Below, one piece after another: positions 7,335 to 15,878 of a stretch of 22,275 bases of DNA (positions are counted from its first letter, which is position 1; each line of letters starts with the position of its first letter). The notes under the pieces were generated by a model. The model saw only the letters and a list, made by a program, of their open reading frames with translations. It was not told the DNA's origin and did not search any database. Made by a program: the position numbers and the translations under genes. This DNA comes from an uncultured Veillonella sp. (GTDB taxonomy: Bacteria; Bacillota; Negativicutes; Veillonellales; Veillonellaceae), in assembly GCA_900552715.1 (NCBI GenBank), contig USAV01000020.1, positions 1 through 22,275 on the forward strand, given 5' to 3'.

Positions 7335-7624
7335 ACGCCAAAGGTTAACAATAAGAGATAAACCTATATAAATACTGGTTTTTTATCAACATCATTTTCT
7401 ATGTTTTTGCAAAAAGTCCACTGTATACGTACATATCTATATTTTTTAATACTATACAATATATTCCGAATTGTGTACATATATACGATACCACTACCAT
7501 ATATAGTATACTAGGTTTTTTTATAACATAAATTGTATTTTTATGTGTTTTTCAATTGTTACCAAAATTTTCTACATATCAGAAAACTTCATTTTTATCT
7601 CATTTTTAAATATGTATACATGTA
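7335..7624. other. AT-rich gene-free stretch between ppk1 and the YabE-like gene
   Basis: Together with the promoter and terminator at its edges this forms a 426-base gap. I see no open reading frame with a ribosome binding site and no RNA gene. It is rich in TATA and TACATAT steps and contains the 10-bp palindrome ATGTATACAT at 7612-7621. Nothing more specific can be supported. Confidence 0.5.
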
Positions 7625-7650
7625 AAAAAGCCTGTAAAAACAGGCTTTTT
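7625..7650 (-). terminator. Intrinsic terminator of the ppx-ppk operon
   Basis: AAAAAGCCTG (7625-7634) pairs perfectly with CAGGCTTTTT (7641-7650) around a 6-base loop, with a T-run on the - strand. It lies about 55 bases past the ppk1 stop codon. Confidence 0.88.
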
Positions 7651-7704
7651 CAGTATTATATAAATGTATTAAAATTCATCATTCAACACTATGTGTGAAT
7701 TTCA

Positions 7705-9822
7705 TCATTTATTCATCTTAAACATTGGTTGTAAACGCTCAATAACGGTCATCGATTCCTTGTGCTCTCGAGCAATAGCTTCTTTCATAAGCTCCTCTTG
7801 AGCAGAAATTGGATGTTCTCTATCATTAATTTTACGATACGAACCATCTGCTCTCATAATATGAGCTTTTAAGGTATCTTCTAAATATAAATCTAAAATC
7901 CCTTTAACACGCTCCTTATGACATTTATCTTCAATAGGAATCATAAGTTCTACACGTTCATTTAAATTACGAGGCATCCAGTCTGCGCTAGACAAATACA
8001 GACTTTCATTACCACCATTACGGAAATAGAATAAGCGATGATGTTCCAAGAAACGACCTACTATAGAGCGAACTGTAATATTATCACTTACTCCAGCAAT
8101 GCCAGGTCGAAGTGTACAGATACCACGAACGATGAGATCAATGCGAACACCTGCAGCAGAAGCTTCATAGAGTTTAGCGATGACTTCTTTATCGAGCAAG
8201 GAATTCATTTTGCCAATGATATAAGCCTCTTCTCCCTGTTTTGCAAATTCGATTTCACGGTCAATCAATTCCATTATCTTTTCCCGTAAATTTAAAGGGG
8301 CTACAATAAATTTATTCCAAATTGGAGGATCAGAATAGCCGGAAATTAAATTAAAGAAGCGAGATGCATCGTCGCCATATTCGTCATTACATGTGAATAT
8401 GCCACAGTCCGTATACATTCGTGCTGTCTTGCCATTATAGTTACCTGTAGCTAGATGAACATAACGCCTAATACCCGCATCTTCCCTGCGAACAACCATG
8501 GTAATCTTGGAGTGAGTTTTAAGTCCTTTCAAGCCATAAATAACATGGCAGCCAGCCTTTTCTAGACGGCGTGCCATATGAATATTATTTTCTTCATCAA
8601 ACCGTGCTTTAACCTCCATAAGTACGGTTACTTGCTTGCCATTATCAGCTGCTTTTATAAGCGATGCTATAATAGGCGAATCGCCACTGACGCGATATAA
8701 TGTTTGTTTAATAGCCAATACATCTGGATCCGTAGCTGCTTGTGCTATAAATTGTTCTACCACCGCAAAAGACTCAAAGGGATGGTGAACAAATAAGTCT
8801 TGCTTTCCAATGACAGAGAATAGACTTTCTCCTTCATGATCTACTAATTCACTAGGAAGTTTAGGTTCAAATGGAGCATAACGAAGATGATCTAGACCTG
8901 GATAATTGCAGAAATCAAAATACATACGACAATCAAGATGACCATCTATACGATATACATCCTTTGGCTCTAATTCAACACTGGTGAGTACAAAGTCTAA
9001 CAGATTATCCTTTACATCACCACAAACCTCTAATCGTACCGCATCACCACGACGTCGACGACGCAAAGATGCTTCTACCTCAGAAAGCAAATCTGTTGCT
9101 TCTTCTTCATCAATTTCTAAATCCGCATCACGAGTTATACGGAACACCATAAAATCTTCTATACCATAACCTTGGAAGAATTGAATAGCATAGTAGGTAA
9201 TCACATCCTCCAAATATACAAAGCGATGTTCCTTATTGCTACGGCTAGGTATTTCAATGATACGATTTAGTACAGACGGAATTGGTAAAATTGCGATTTT
9301 ATAATCTTTTGTACCATCTGGCAATACTTGAAAAATACGTACAATGGCATTAATAGTATGGTTTGTTAAAAATGGAAATGGGTGTCCAGAGTCAACGGCT
9401 AGAGGAGTTACAACCGGGTAGATATGTTCTTCAAAATAGTGCCGTAACCAAGCCTTTGATTTTACGTCTAACTGTTCTGGATAGGTAAAATAAAATCCAT
9501 GAGATTCTAATTCACACAATACATTCTTTAAATATGTACTTTGCATCGATACGAGGCGCTGTACAGACTCATCAATAGCTTTTAGCTGTGCCTTAGCATC
9601 CATATGAGCCGCATCGTACTTAACAATGCCATTCACAACTTGATGACGTAATCCAGCCACACGAATCATAAAGAACTCATCTAAATTAGAGCTAGCAATA
9701 GCAATAAATCGAAGTCGTTCTAATAAAGGAGTATTAGTATCAATAGACTCTAATAAAACACGCTGATTAAACTTTAACCAAGATAATTCACGGTTAAAAT
9801 AATACTTTGCATTACTGAACAT
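7705..9822 (-). CDS. ppk1: Polyphosphate kinase 1
   Basis: PPK1 reversibly adds the terminal phosphate of ATP to polyphosphate chains through a phosphohistidine intermediate. The 705-residue protein has the normal length and domain order. The N-terminal domain begins YFNRELSWLKFNQRVL and contains SSNLDEFFMIRV. The head domain follows, then two phospholipase-D-like C-terminal domains. By comparison with E. coli PPK, H437 in LKTHSKI is the autophosphorylated histidine and H594 in FLEHHRLFYF the second catalytic histidine. YVHLATGNYN is also conserved. The ATG has GGGGAGGGG 6 bases upstream, and the gene overlaps the end of the upstream ppx-like gene by 11 bases. It is the last gene of a three-gene operon that encodes both synthesis and breakdown of polyphosphate. 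Confidence 0.96.
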   Translation of the reverse strand: MFSNAKYYFNRELSWLKFNQRVLLESIDTNTPLLERLRFIAIASSNLDEFFMIRVAGLRHQVVNGIVKYDAAHMDAKAQLKAIDESVQRLVSMQSTYLKNVLCELESHGFYFTYPEQLDVKSKAWLRHYFEEHIYPVVTPLAVDSGHPFPFLTNHTINAIVRIFQVLPDGTKDYKIAILPIPSVLNRIIEIPSRSNKEHRFVYLEDVITYYAIQFFQGYGIEDFMVFRITRDADLEIDEEEATDLLSEVEASLRRRRRGDAVRLEVCGDVKDNLLDFVLTSVELEPKDVYRIDGHLDCRMYFDFCNYPGLDHLRYAPFEPKLPSELVDHEGESLFSVIGKQDLFVHHPFESFAVVEQFIAQAATDPDVLAIKQTLYRVSGDSPIIASLIKAADNGKQVTVLMEVKARFDEENNIHMARRLEKAGCHVIYGLKGLKTHSKITMVVRREDAGIRRYVHLATGNYNGKTARMYTDCGIFTCNDEYGDDASRFFNLISGYSDPPIWNKFIVAPLNLREKIMELIDREIEFAKQGEEAYIIGKMNSLLDKEVIAKLYEASAAGVRIDLIVRGICTLRPGIAGVSDNITVRSIVGRFLEHHRLFYFRNGGNESLYLSSADWMPRNLNERVELMIPIEDKCHKERVKGILDLYLEDTLKAHIMRADGSYRKINDREHPISAQEELMKEAIAREHKESMTVIERLQPMFKMNK

Positions 9823-11377
9823 GACGATCCCCTCCCCTTACTAGTACGATTTCCATACCAAATACCTCTGTAAAGTATTCCGAATCACGGTCAAAGGTCC
9901 ACCATTCTAATGAAATATCCTCATTAGTACGACAGAATACATAAAGTACATTATCTCGTTCTTCTAATGTTACTTCAGAGATTTTTTGGTTACTACCTGC
10001 ATCGAGTGCACAAGCAACCCGAATGATGGCTACCAGCTTAGTAACTTGAATTTTTTGTAATTCTGTTAAAGCATTAAAATACGCATCATCATCATTGGGA
10101 GTTCCCTTGTAGTGGTAATATACAACATTAGCAACTACTTGTTTTTCTTCTTCTGAAAGTCCAAATATATCGGTTCCCATTACAATGTGATACGCATGCT
10201 CTCCATGATTTCGTAAATTAACGAACTTGCCTACAGAACAAAGAATGGCTGCAATACGACATAGATAGCCCCACCGTTCTGGTAAACCTTTATGTCGCAA
10301 TGCTTTACAGAATAAGGAGCTAAATAGCTCTACCTCGGCATCATGAATTCGGTCTGTATGATATCTTGAAGCAACAGCACGCGCTAACTGTGCATTTTGT
10401 TCACGCAATTGATACATAAACGGATTATTCTCGGTTTCCACACCGTAGAACCAACTAATGCCTTGAGAGAATGAAAAGCTACTGAAAATTAATGATTTAG
10501 GCTCTATGGCCGTAATGATTTCATTAAATAAAATCATGGTAGGCATTAAAATATTGGCCTTATATTCAGGTAATTTATAACGATTCATCAACTTGGTAGC
10601 TGTCACACCGTCAAAAGAATTGATAAGCCCTTTAAATCGTTCTGGTTCAATAGTAATAATGTCTTCTTTATTATTTTCTTGCCCCATTAAATGAGTCATA
10701 TATTGCGCCTCATCACCAGATAAGACGATACTATTAATATTATAGGTTTGTAATTCTTCACGAAGGGGGCCAATCATACGATGTAAGTATTCTGTAATAG
10801 CCCTTGGGAATGATATGGAAGATCGTTGATTTCGATTAAATGACTCCATAACCCGTAAGGACCCACTATGCATATTGCGTTGGAACAATAAATTCTCACC
10901 ACGCCAAACCGTTAAGCCTACCCCACCAGATGTAATATCCAAGAATAATGTTGCCTTAGTAGGATCTGTCAGTTTATATTGATGCGTCATCTTGTAATAT
11001 AACAAAGCATATTTGTAATATACCTCTTTCGGCATATCGATGACCTCAACGCGCATCCCCGTTTGAATATAGATTTGATCTAGAATACTACGACGATTAG
11101 CGGCTTCGCGTATTACGGTCGTACCATATAGTTTAGAACGACTCACGCCATAATCTGCCATTAATTGCTTATAACCTTTTAAAATATGACAGATTTCTTC
11201 AATTGTTTTAAAGCTCAAGCGAGATGTTTGAAATAATTCCTCCCCAAAGGTTACTTCTCTCGCCGCATAATCGATAACACGTACATCATCTATGCCTTTA
11301 TATTCTAATATGGTAATACTCATGCTACTGGATCCCACATGTAGTACTGCATATCGTAATGTTTTTGGTAATGCCAT
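9812..11377 (-). CDS. Degenerate Ppx/GppA-family protein (probable pseudoenzyme or regulator)
   Basis: The 521-residue protein aligns over its whole length with the upstream exopolyphosphatase but has lost most signature residues. The first phosphate-binding motif DLGSNS reads HVGSSS (H13, S17). The EEARLGF motif reads KEVYYKY, although E118 may remain in place. FDLGGAST reads LDITSGGV. IGGTARN reads LSGDEAQ. In the C-terminal HD-type domain the metal-binding HD of LLHDIGK reads ILCSVGK. The frame is intact with normal length, so it is not a decaying pseudogene in the usual sense. It shares TAATG with the upstream ppx and overlaps ppk1, so the three proteins are probably made together. A non-catalytic role, such as binding polyphosphate or a nucleotide or modulating PPK or Ppx, is my inference. 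Confidence 0.75.
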   Translation of the reverse strand: MALPKTLRYAVLHVGSSSMSITILEYKGIDDVRVIDYAAREVTFGEELFQTSRLSFKTIEEICHILKGYKQLMADYGVSRSKLYGTTVIREAANRRSILDQIYIQTGMRVEVIDMPKEVYYKYALLYYKMTHQYKLTDPTKATLFLDITSGGVGLTVWRGENLLFQRNMHSGSLRVMESFNRNQRSSISFPRAITEYLHRMIGPLREELQTYNINSIVLSGDEAQYMTHLMGQENNKEDIITIEPERFKGLINSFDGVTATKLMNRYKLPEYKANILMPTMILFNEIITAIEPKSLIFSSFSFSQGISWFYGVETENNPFMYQLREQNAQLARAVASRYHTDRIHDAEVELFSSLFCKALRHKGLPERWGYLCRIAAILCSVGKFVNLRNHGEHAYHIVMGTDIFGLSEEEKQVVANVVYYHYKGTPNDDDAYFNALTELQKIQVTKLVAIIRVACALDAGSNQKISEVTLEERDNVLYVFCRTNEDISLEWWTFDRDSEYFTEVFGMEIVLVRGGDRHVQ

Positions 11378-12924
11378 TATGCCTCCTTACGAGATTCATG
11401 CCATTCTATTTCTAAGGATTTGTTGAATTCTTTTTTGAATGATTTTGAAAGTTTTTCTACAGCCGTTTTAGTGACACTCACATCGCGTCCTTCTAAATAG
11501 AACACTTTTATGGCTACACTAGTATATTTAATATTTACCTCTAACTGTTTGATAAATTGTTCATGGCTTTCATCAAGAGCCTCTGCAATCGCTAAAATAA
11601 TAGAAAGCTTTTGACCTAATGAGCGTTGTTCTTGATCTAACAATTTACCATATAAGAAATTCTTATATTCCTTTGGCGTCAATCCATGAGAATTCATGAC
11701 TAAGAATGCACTAAATGCCTGTTCAACATGAGAAATCCCATATAAATTACTATTGACGAGCATATAGCAGCCATGACGAGCATGACTATAATAATTAACG
11801 CGTTTACCTATATCATGCAACAGTCCCGCTGCAATCAAACATCGTCTAAAATTCTTATCTGCCTTATGGAGTGGTTCTAATGCATCATATAAAGTAGTGG
11901 CTAATTTCGTAATATACTTGGCATGCACGAGCTCATGCTTTGTCATACCTAATAGTACATTCTCTGCAGAATGAACTAGAATATCATCGATTATAGACTT
12001 TCCGCCTAAATAGTACTCACCGTAATAATCGTAGAATAAACCTTCACGCAAACCACAACCGCCTACAACAAGGGTCTTAGCATTTACATAGTTAAACAGC
12101 TCATCCACTATGGTGAGTCCTGCAATAATAATATCTGCACGTTCCGATGATAAGCCACTAATTTTTTTACGGGCCTCTAAGGATTTACCTTTTACATCTT
12201 CTAAGATTTCGTGAAATCTATGATATGGTAACTCATAGTTATGTAGTTTCGTAATGGGATATGATAACTTACGTTGATCTATTTTTGCAATATTACGAGC
12301 TGTACCGCCAATACCTAATAGAGGAAGCTTCACATTATGAAGCCAATAATGTTCCTTAATGGTTTTCTTTACAGCCTTCGTCATTTTTTCTAGTTCTTTA
12401 GGGGTATACTCATCGCCCTTTTGATAGGTTCCAGTCAAAGTGAGTGCTCCTATAGGCAGGCTAACCGCTTTCACAATATGTCTGTTTTTTACTAGCGTTA
12501 CCTCTGTACTAGCACCACCTAAGTCAAAGATAATAAAATCTTTGATCCCAATCGTATTGATAACCCCAAGGAATCCAAGGCGAGCCTCTTCTTCACCGGC
12601 AATACATTCCAAATCTAGACCTATTCGTTCTTTTACGGCTTTAATGAAAGCATCCCCATTTTTAGCTAGACGTACTGCAGCCGTAGCAACAGCTTTTATA
12701 GTATCTACCTCCATAGCGTCAGCCATATGAACAAAGCCTTTTAGAGCACGTAGAGAGCGCTCCATTGCCTCTTTTGTTAACTCATGAGTGCCCCACATAT
12801 TTTCACTTAAGCGGACACTCTCTTTTTCTTGATATATGAGACGATAACTTCCGGTCTTAGAAATCTCATAAATGACAAAACGAACGGAGTTGGATCCTAA
12901 ATCTATAAATGCAATACGTTTCAT
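11377..12924 (-). CDS. ppx: Exopolyphosphatase / guanosine pentaphosphate phosphohydrolase (Ppx/GppA family)
   Basis: The predicted enzyme removes terminal phosphate from polyphosphate, or from pppGpp; sequence alone does not separate the two. The 515-residue length is close to that of E. coli PPX. The N-terminal actin-like ATPase fold has IDLGSNSVRF (D8), GEEEARLGF with the catalytic glutamate near residue 112, FDLGGASTE (134-141) and GIGGTARN. The C-terminal HD-type domain has LLHDIGKR with H370 and D371. The ATG is preceded by GAGG at 8 bases. It is the first gene of ppx - ppx-like - ppk1, and its stop codon overlaps the next start (TAATG). Confidence 0.92.
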   Translation of the reverse strand: MKRIAFIDLGSNSVRFVIYEISKTGSYRLIYQEKESVRLSENMWGTHELTKEAMERSLRALKGFVHMADAMEVDTIKAVATAAVRLAKNGDAFIKAVKERIGLDLECIAGEEEARLGFLGVINTIGIKDFIIFDLGGASTEVTLVKNRHIVKAVSLPIGALTLTGTYQKGDEYTPKELEKMTKAVKKTIKEHYWLHNVKLPLLGIGGTARNIAKIDQRKLSYPITKLHNYELPYHRFHEILEDVKGKSLEARKKISGLSSERADIIIAGLTIVDELFNYVNAKTLVVGGCGLREGLFYDYYGEYYLGGKSIIDDILVHSAENVLLGMTKHELVHAKYITKLATTLYDALEPLHKADKNFRRCLIAAGLLHDIGKRVNYYSHARHGCYMLVNSNLYGISHVEQAFSAFLVMNSHGLTPKEYKNFLYGKLLDQEQRSLGQKLSIILAIAEALDESHEQFIKQLEVNIKYTSVAIKVFYLEGRDVSVTKTAVEKLSKSFKKEFNKSLEIEWHESRKEA

Positions 12925-12959
12925 GCTACTAACCTCGACTTACTATAGTTCAGTATGAA

Positions 12960-12973
12960 TATACTTTAGTATA
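12960..12973. promoter_or_regulatory. Inverted repeat in the ppx operon promoter region
   Basis: TATACT and AGTATA flank a 2-base spacer, 36 bases before the ppx start codon. On the - strand its first half could itself be a -10 (TATACT), but no good -35 is visible because the tatD terminator lies just upstream. It could be an operator or chance in AT-rich DNA. Confidence 0.35.
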
Positions 12974-12979
12974 CCATAG

Positions 12980-13018
12980 AAAAACGCGATTCTCACCGCT
13001 AAGGGAGAATCGCGTTTT
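12980..13018 (-). terminator. Intrinsic terminator downstream of tatD
   Basis: AAAACGCGATTCTC (12981-12994) pairs perfectly with GAGAATCGCGTTTT (13005-13018) around a 10-base loop, and a T-run continues on the - strand. It lies about 110 bases beyond the tatD stop codon. The interval 13019-13126 shows no gene. Confidence 0.88.
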
Positions 13019-13126
13019 ATAATTTATGATTCTAATGATTCTGAATAGATATCCTAAGAATTAGAACAATGCCATTAGACGTTTACAATATTTTATTTAC
13101 AGCATTTATGTTGACTAACATCAAAA

Positions 13127-13897
13127 TTATTCAATACCAAATACACGTTTACCATTATTATAGGTAATCTCACAGAACTCATCTACATCCATACCTTTTA
13201 GGCCAGCAATTTCCTCTGCTACAAACTGAGTCTTGCTTGGGTCATTGCGACGGCCTCTAAATGGAGGTGGCGTTAAATATGGTGAATCTGTTTCAATAAG
13301 AATTCTATCTAATGGTACTTGTTTAGCTACTTCTTTGAGATTAGTAGACTTAGGGAATACAACAGGACCCGCAAATGATATGTAGAATCCCAATTTAATA
13401 GCTTCTTTTGCCATTTCCCAGCTACCAGAATAGCAGTGGAAAATGCCCCAATTATCTTTGCCTTCATTGCGCAAGATATTCATAATATCGCCATGTGCAT
13501 CGCGGTCATGAATGATAATTGGTAAATCTACTTCACGAGCAAGCTCTAATTGACGAATGAATACGCGTTTCTGTGTTTCACGGTTAGAAAAATCATAGTA
13601 ATAATCTAATCCAATCTCACCGATAGCTCGTACCTTATCATTATTAAGAGCTTGATTCTTATAGAACTCATAGTCTTCTTCTGTAAAATCTTTAGACTCA
13701 TGAGGATGTGTACCTACAGCGGCATATAAACGGTCATACTGCTCCACTAAAGCTAGGCCTGATTCAACAGTACCTCGATCAACACCTGGAATCATAATGT
13801 ATTCTACGCCTGCATCAAAGCAAGCTTGTAACATCTCATTACGGTCGTTGTCAAAACGACCGTCATTTACATGAGCATGCGAATCAAAGAGTTTCAT
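13127..13897 (-). CDS. tatD: TatD-family metal-dependent hydrolase / DNase
   Basis: TatD proteins are TIM-barrel metallohydrolases. Characterised members are 3'-5' DNases linked to DNA repair, and B. subtilis YabD is the syntenic homologue. The metal ligands are all present: H7 and H9 in DSHAHV, E94 in GEIGLDYY, H130 in IIHDRDAH, H154 in FHCYSG and D204 in ETDSPYL. The length of 256 residues is typical. Its ATG overlaps the metG stop codon in TAATG, so it is translated as the last gene of the metG transcript. The exact substrate in this organism is unknown. Confidence 0.92.
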   Translation of the reverse strand: MKLFDSHAHVNDGRFDNDRNEMLQACFDAGVEYIMIPGVDRGTVESGLALVEQYDRLYAAVGTHPHESKDFTEEDYEFYKNQALNNDKVRAIGEIGLDYYYDFSNRETQKRVFIRQLELAREVDLPIIIHDRDAHGDIMNILRNEGKDNWGIFHCYSGSWEMAKEAIKLGFYISFAGPVVFPKSTNLKEVAKQVPLDRILIETDSPYLTPPPFRGRRNDPSKTQFVAEEIAGLKGMDVDEFCEITYNNGKRVFGIE

Positions 13898-15843
13898 TAT
13901 TTAACCACACTTCCTGCTGGTAAAGATTCGATATTAGTTACTTCTAAATGTTCTTCCCAATCAGATGCAGATAGAATCATGCCATAAGACTCAATGCCCA
14001 TCATCTTCTTAGGAGCCAAGTTAGCCAAGTAAATTACCTTTTTACCAACCATAGCTTCTGGTTCATAATATTGAGAGATACCGCTTAATACTGTGCGTTC
14101 TTCAATACCGATATCCAATACGAATTTCAATAATTTCTTGGACTTAGGAACCTTTTCACAGCTTACAACTTTTGCTACACGAAGATCTAATTTTTCAAAA
14201 TCATCGTACGTAATATTTTCTTTTAATGGTGGAATATTAGATGTGTCTACAGCTTCTTCAATCTTCTCTTCCACAACAACTTCTACCATTTCAGGAATTT
14301 CAAAACGTGGATAAATAGGATCACCTTTTACAACTTTTGTACCTGTTGGAATTAAGCCCCAGACTTTTGCATCCTCAAGAGTAGCATCTGTAAAGCCTAC
14401 AAGTCCTAATTGGTCCCAGATTTTTGGAGCACCTACAGGGATAACAGGACTTACTAAGATTGCAATAATACGCAATGCTTCTGCCAAGTGATACATAGCA
14501 GATTGTAAGCGTTCTTTATCATGAGCATCTTCAGATTTAGCCAATACCCAAGGCATTGTTTCATCAATGTATTTATTCATGCGACCAATAAAGGCCCATA
14601 CGGATTTAATCGCTTTATTAAGCTCCATATTTTCCATAGCCGCTTCAAAATCTTTTGCAGTTTGAACGGCTAATGTGGATACATCACGATCCAAATCGTC
14701 CATATCATCGCATTTTGTAATCACACCACCATGGTATTTTTCAATCATCGCAATGGTACGGTTCAACAAATTACCTAAGTCATTAGATAAATCCGCATTG
14801 ATTTTTGTAACAAAGTTAGGCAATGTAAAGTTACCATCATTACCGAGCGTAATTTCACTCAATAAATAATAACGCAAGGAATCTGCCCCATATGTATCGA
14901 TCAATGGAATAGGATCGATAACATTACCTAAGGATTTACTCATTTTAGTGCCGTCAACGATCATCCAACCGTGGCCAAATACCTTTTTAGGTAATGGCAA
15001 TTCAAGACTCATGAGCATCATAGGCCAAATAATTGTATGGAAACGTACGATTTCCTTACCTACTAAGTGAAGATCTGCTGGCCAGTATTTTTTATATAAT
15101 TCACCATCACCATCAAATGGAGAAAGTGCACTAATATAGTTTACCAATGCATCGAACCAAACATATACGACATGTTTAGGATCAAATGGTACCTTGATAC
15201 CCCAGTCAAAGGATGTACGAGATACAGCTAAGTCTTCAAGTCCTTGTTTTACGAATTGGATCATTTCGTTACGACGAGATTCAGGTTGAATAAAATCAGG
15301 GTTTTCTTCGATAAATTTCAACCATTGATCTGTATATTTAGCGAGTTTAAAGAAGTAGCTTTCCTCTTTAACCTTTTCTACAGGACGACCACAATCTGGG
15401 CATGTATGATTTTCACCTAGCTTTTGCTCAGTCCAGAATGTTTCACAAGGTGTACAATACCAACCTTCATACTCAGCCTTGTAAATATCGCCTTTTTCAT
15501 ACGCTTTAGTGAAAAGCTCTTGTACTACCTTCTCATGGCGTTCATCAGTAGTACGAATGAAGTCATCGTTGGAAATATGCATTTTTTCCCACAATGCTTT
15601 AAAGCCGTTTACGATATTTGTAGTATATTCAAGAGGTGTAATACCTTGTGCTTCTGCAGCGCGTTGAATTTTTTGACCGTGTTCATCAGAACCAGTTAAG
15701 AAACGCACATCATAGCCAGCTAAGCGTTTAAAGCGCGCAATTGTATCGGCTACAGATGTACAATAGGTATGACCAATGTGCAACTTAGCACTTGGATAAT
15801 AAATTGGTGTCGTAATATAATACGTTTTTTTTGTGTCTCCCAT
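13897..15843 (-). CDS. metG: Methionyl-tRNA synthetase
   Basis: MetRS charges tRNA(Met) with methionine using ATP. The 648-residue protein is a class I synthetase. The HIGH motif is at 22-25. A zinc knuckle has four cysteines (130, 133, 148, 151). KMSKS is at 300-304. An anticodon-binding helical domain follows, and a C-terminal EMAP-like tRNA-binding domain (about 545-648) contains KLDLRVAKV. This is the MetG1-type dimeric form with the C-terminal extension. The ATG has AAGGAG 7 bases upstream. It follows rsmI by 34 bases and overlaps tatD by one base. The metG-tatD pair is conserved in Firmicutes. No T-box or S-box lies in the short leader. Confidence 0.97.
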   Translation of the reverse strand: MGDTKKTYYITTPIYYPSAKLHIGHTYCTSVADTIARFKRLAGYDVRFLTGSDEHGQKIQRAAEAQGITPLEYTTNIVNGFKALWEKMHISNDDFIRTTDERHEKVVQELFTKAYEKGDIYKAEYEGWYCTPCETFWTEQKLGENHTCPDCGRPVEKVKEESYFFKLAKYTDQWLKFIEENPDFIQPESRRNEMIQFVKQGLEDLAVSRTSFDWGIKVPFDPKHVVYVWFDALVNYISALSPFDGDGELYKKYWPADLHLVGKEIVRFHTIIWPMMLMSLELPLPKKVFGHGWMIVDGTKMSKSLGNVIDPIPLIDTYGADSLRYYLLSEITLGNDGNFTLPNFVTKINADLSNDLGNLLNRTIAMIEKYHGGVITKCDDMDDLDRDVSTLAVQTAKDFEAAMENMELNKAIKSVWAFIGRMNKYIDETMPWVLAKSEDAHDKERLQSAMYHLAEALRIIAILVSPVIPVGAPKIWDQLGLVGFTDATLEDAKVWGLIPTGTKVVKGDPIYPRFEIPEMVEVVVEEKIEEAVDTSNIPPLKENITYDDFEKLDLRVAKVVSCEKVPKSKKLLKFVLDIGIEERTVLSGISQYYEPEAMVGKKVIYLANLAPKKMMGIESYGMILSASDWEEHLEVTNIESLPAGSVVK

Positions 15844-15858
15844 GATGAGTCTCCTTCT

Positions 15859-15878
15859 AACCTTCGAATGGGAAGGTT
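15859..15878 (-). other. Small hairpin between rsmI and metG
   Basis: On the - strand AACCTTC and GAAGGTT form a 7-bp stem around a 6-base loop, just upstream of the metG ribosome binding site. There is no T-run. It may affect metG translation or mRNA processing, or have no role. Confidence 0.4.

Noticed and set aside
9812..11377. Calling the second ppx-like gene a pseudogene
   Set aside because: The frame is full length, with a good ribosome binding site and coupled overlaps. Loss of motifs points to changed function rather than decay.
12440..12730. Open frame of 96 codons on the + strand within ppx
   Set aside because: Shadow of the ppx coding strand with low-complexity Ser/Ala/Ile content and no independent signal.
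15844..15877. T-box leader for metG
   Set aside because: The gap is only 34 bases, too short for a T-box, and has no T-box motif.
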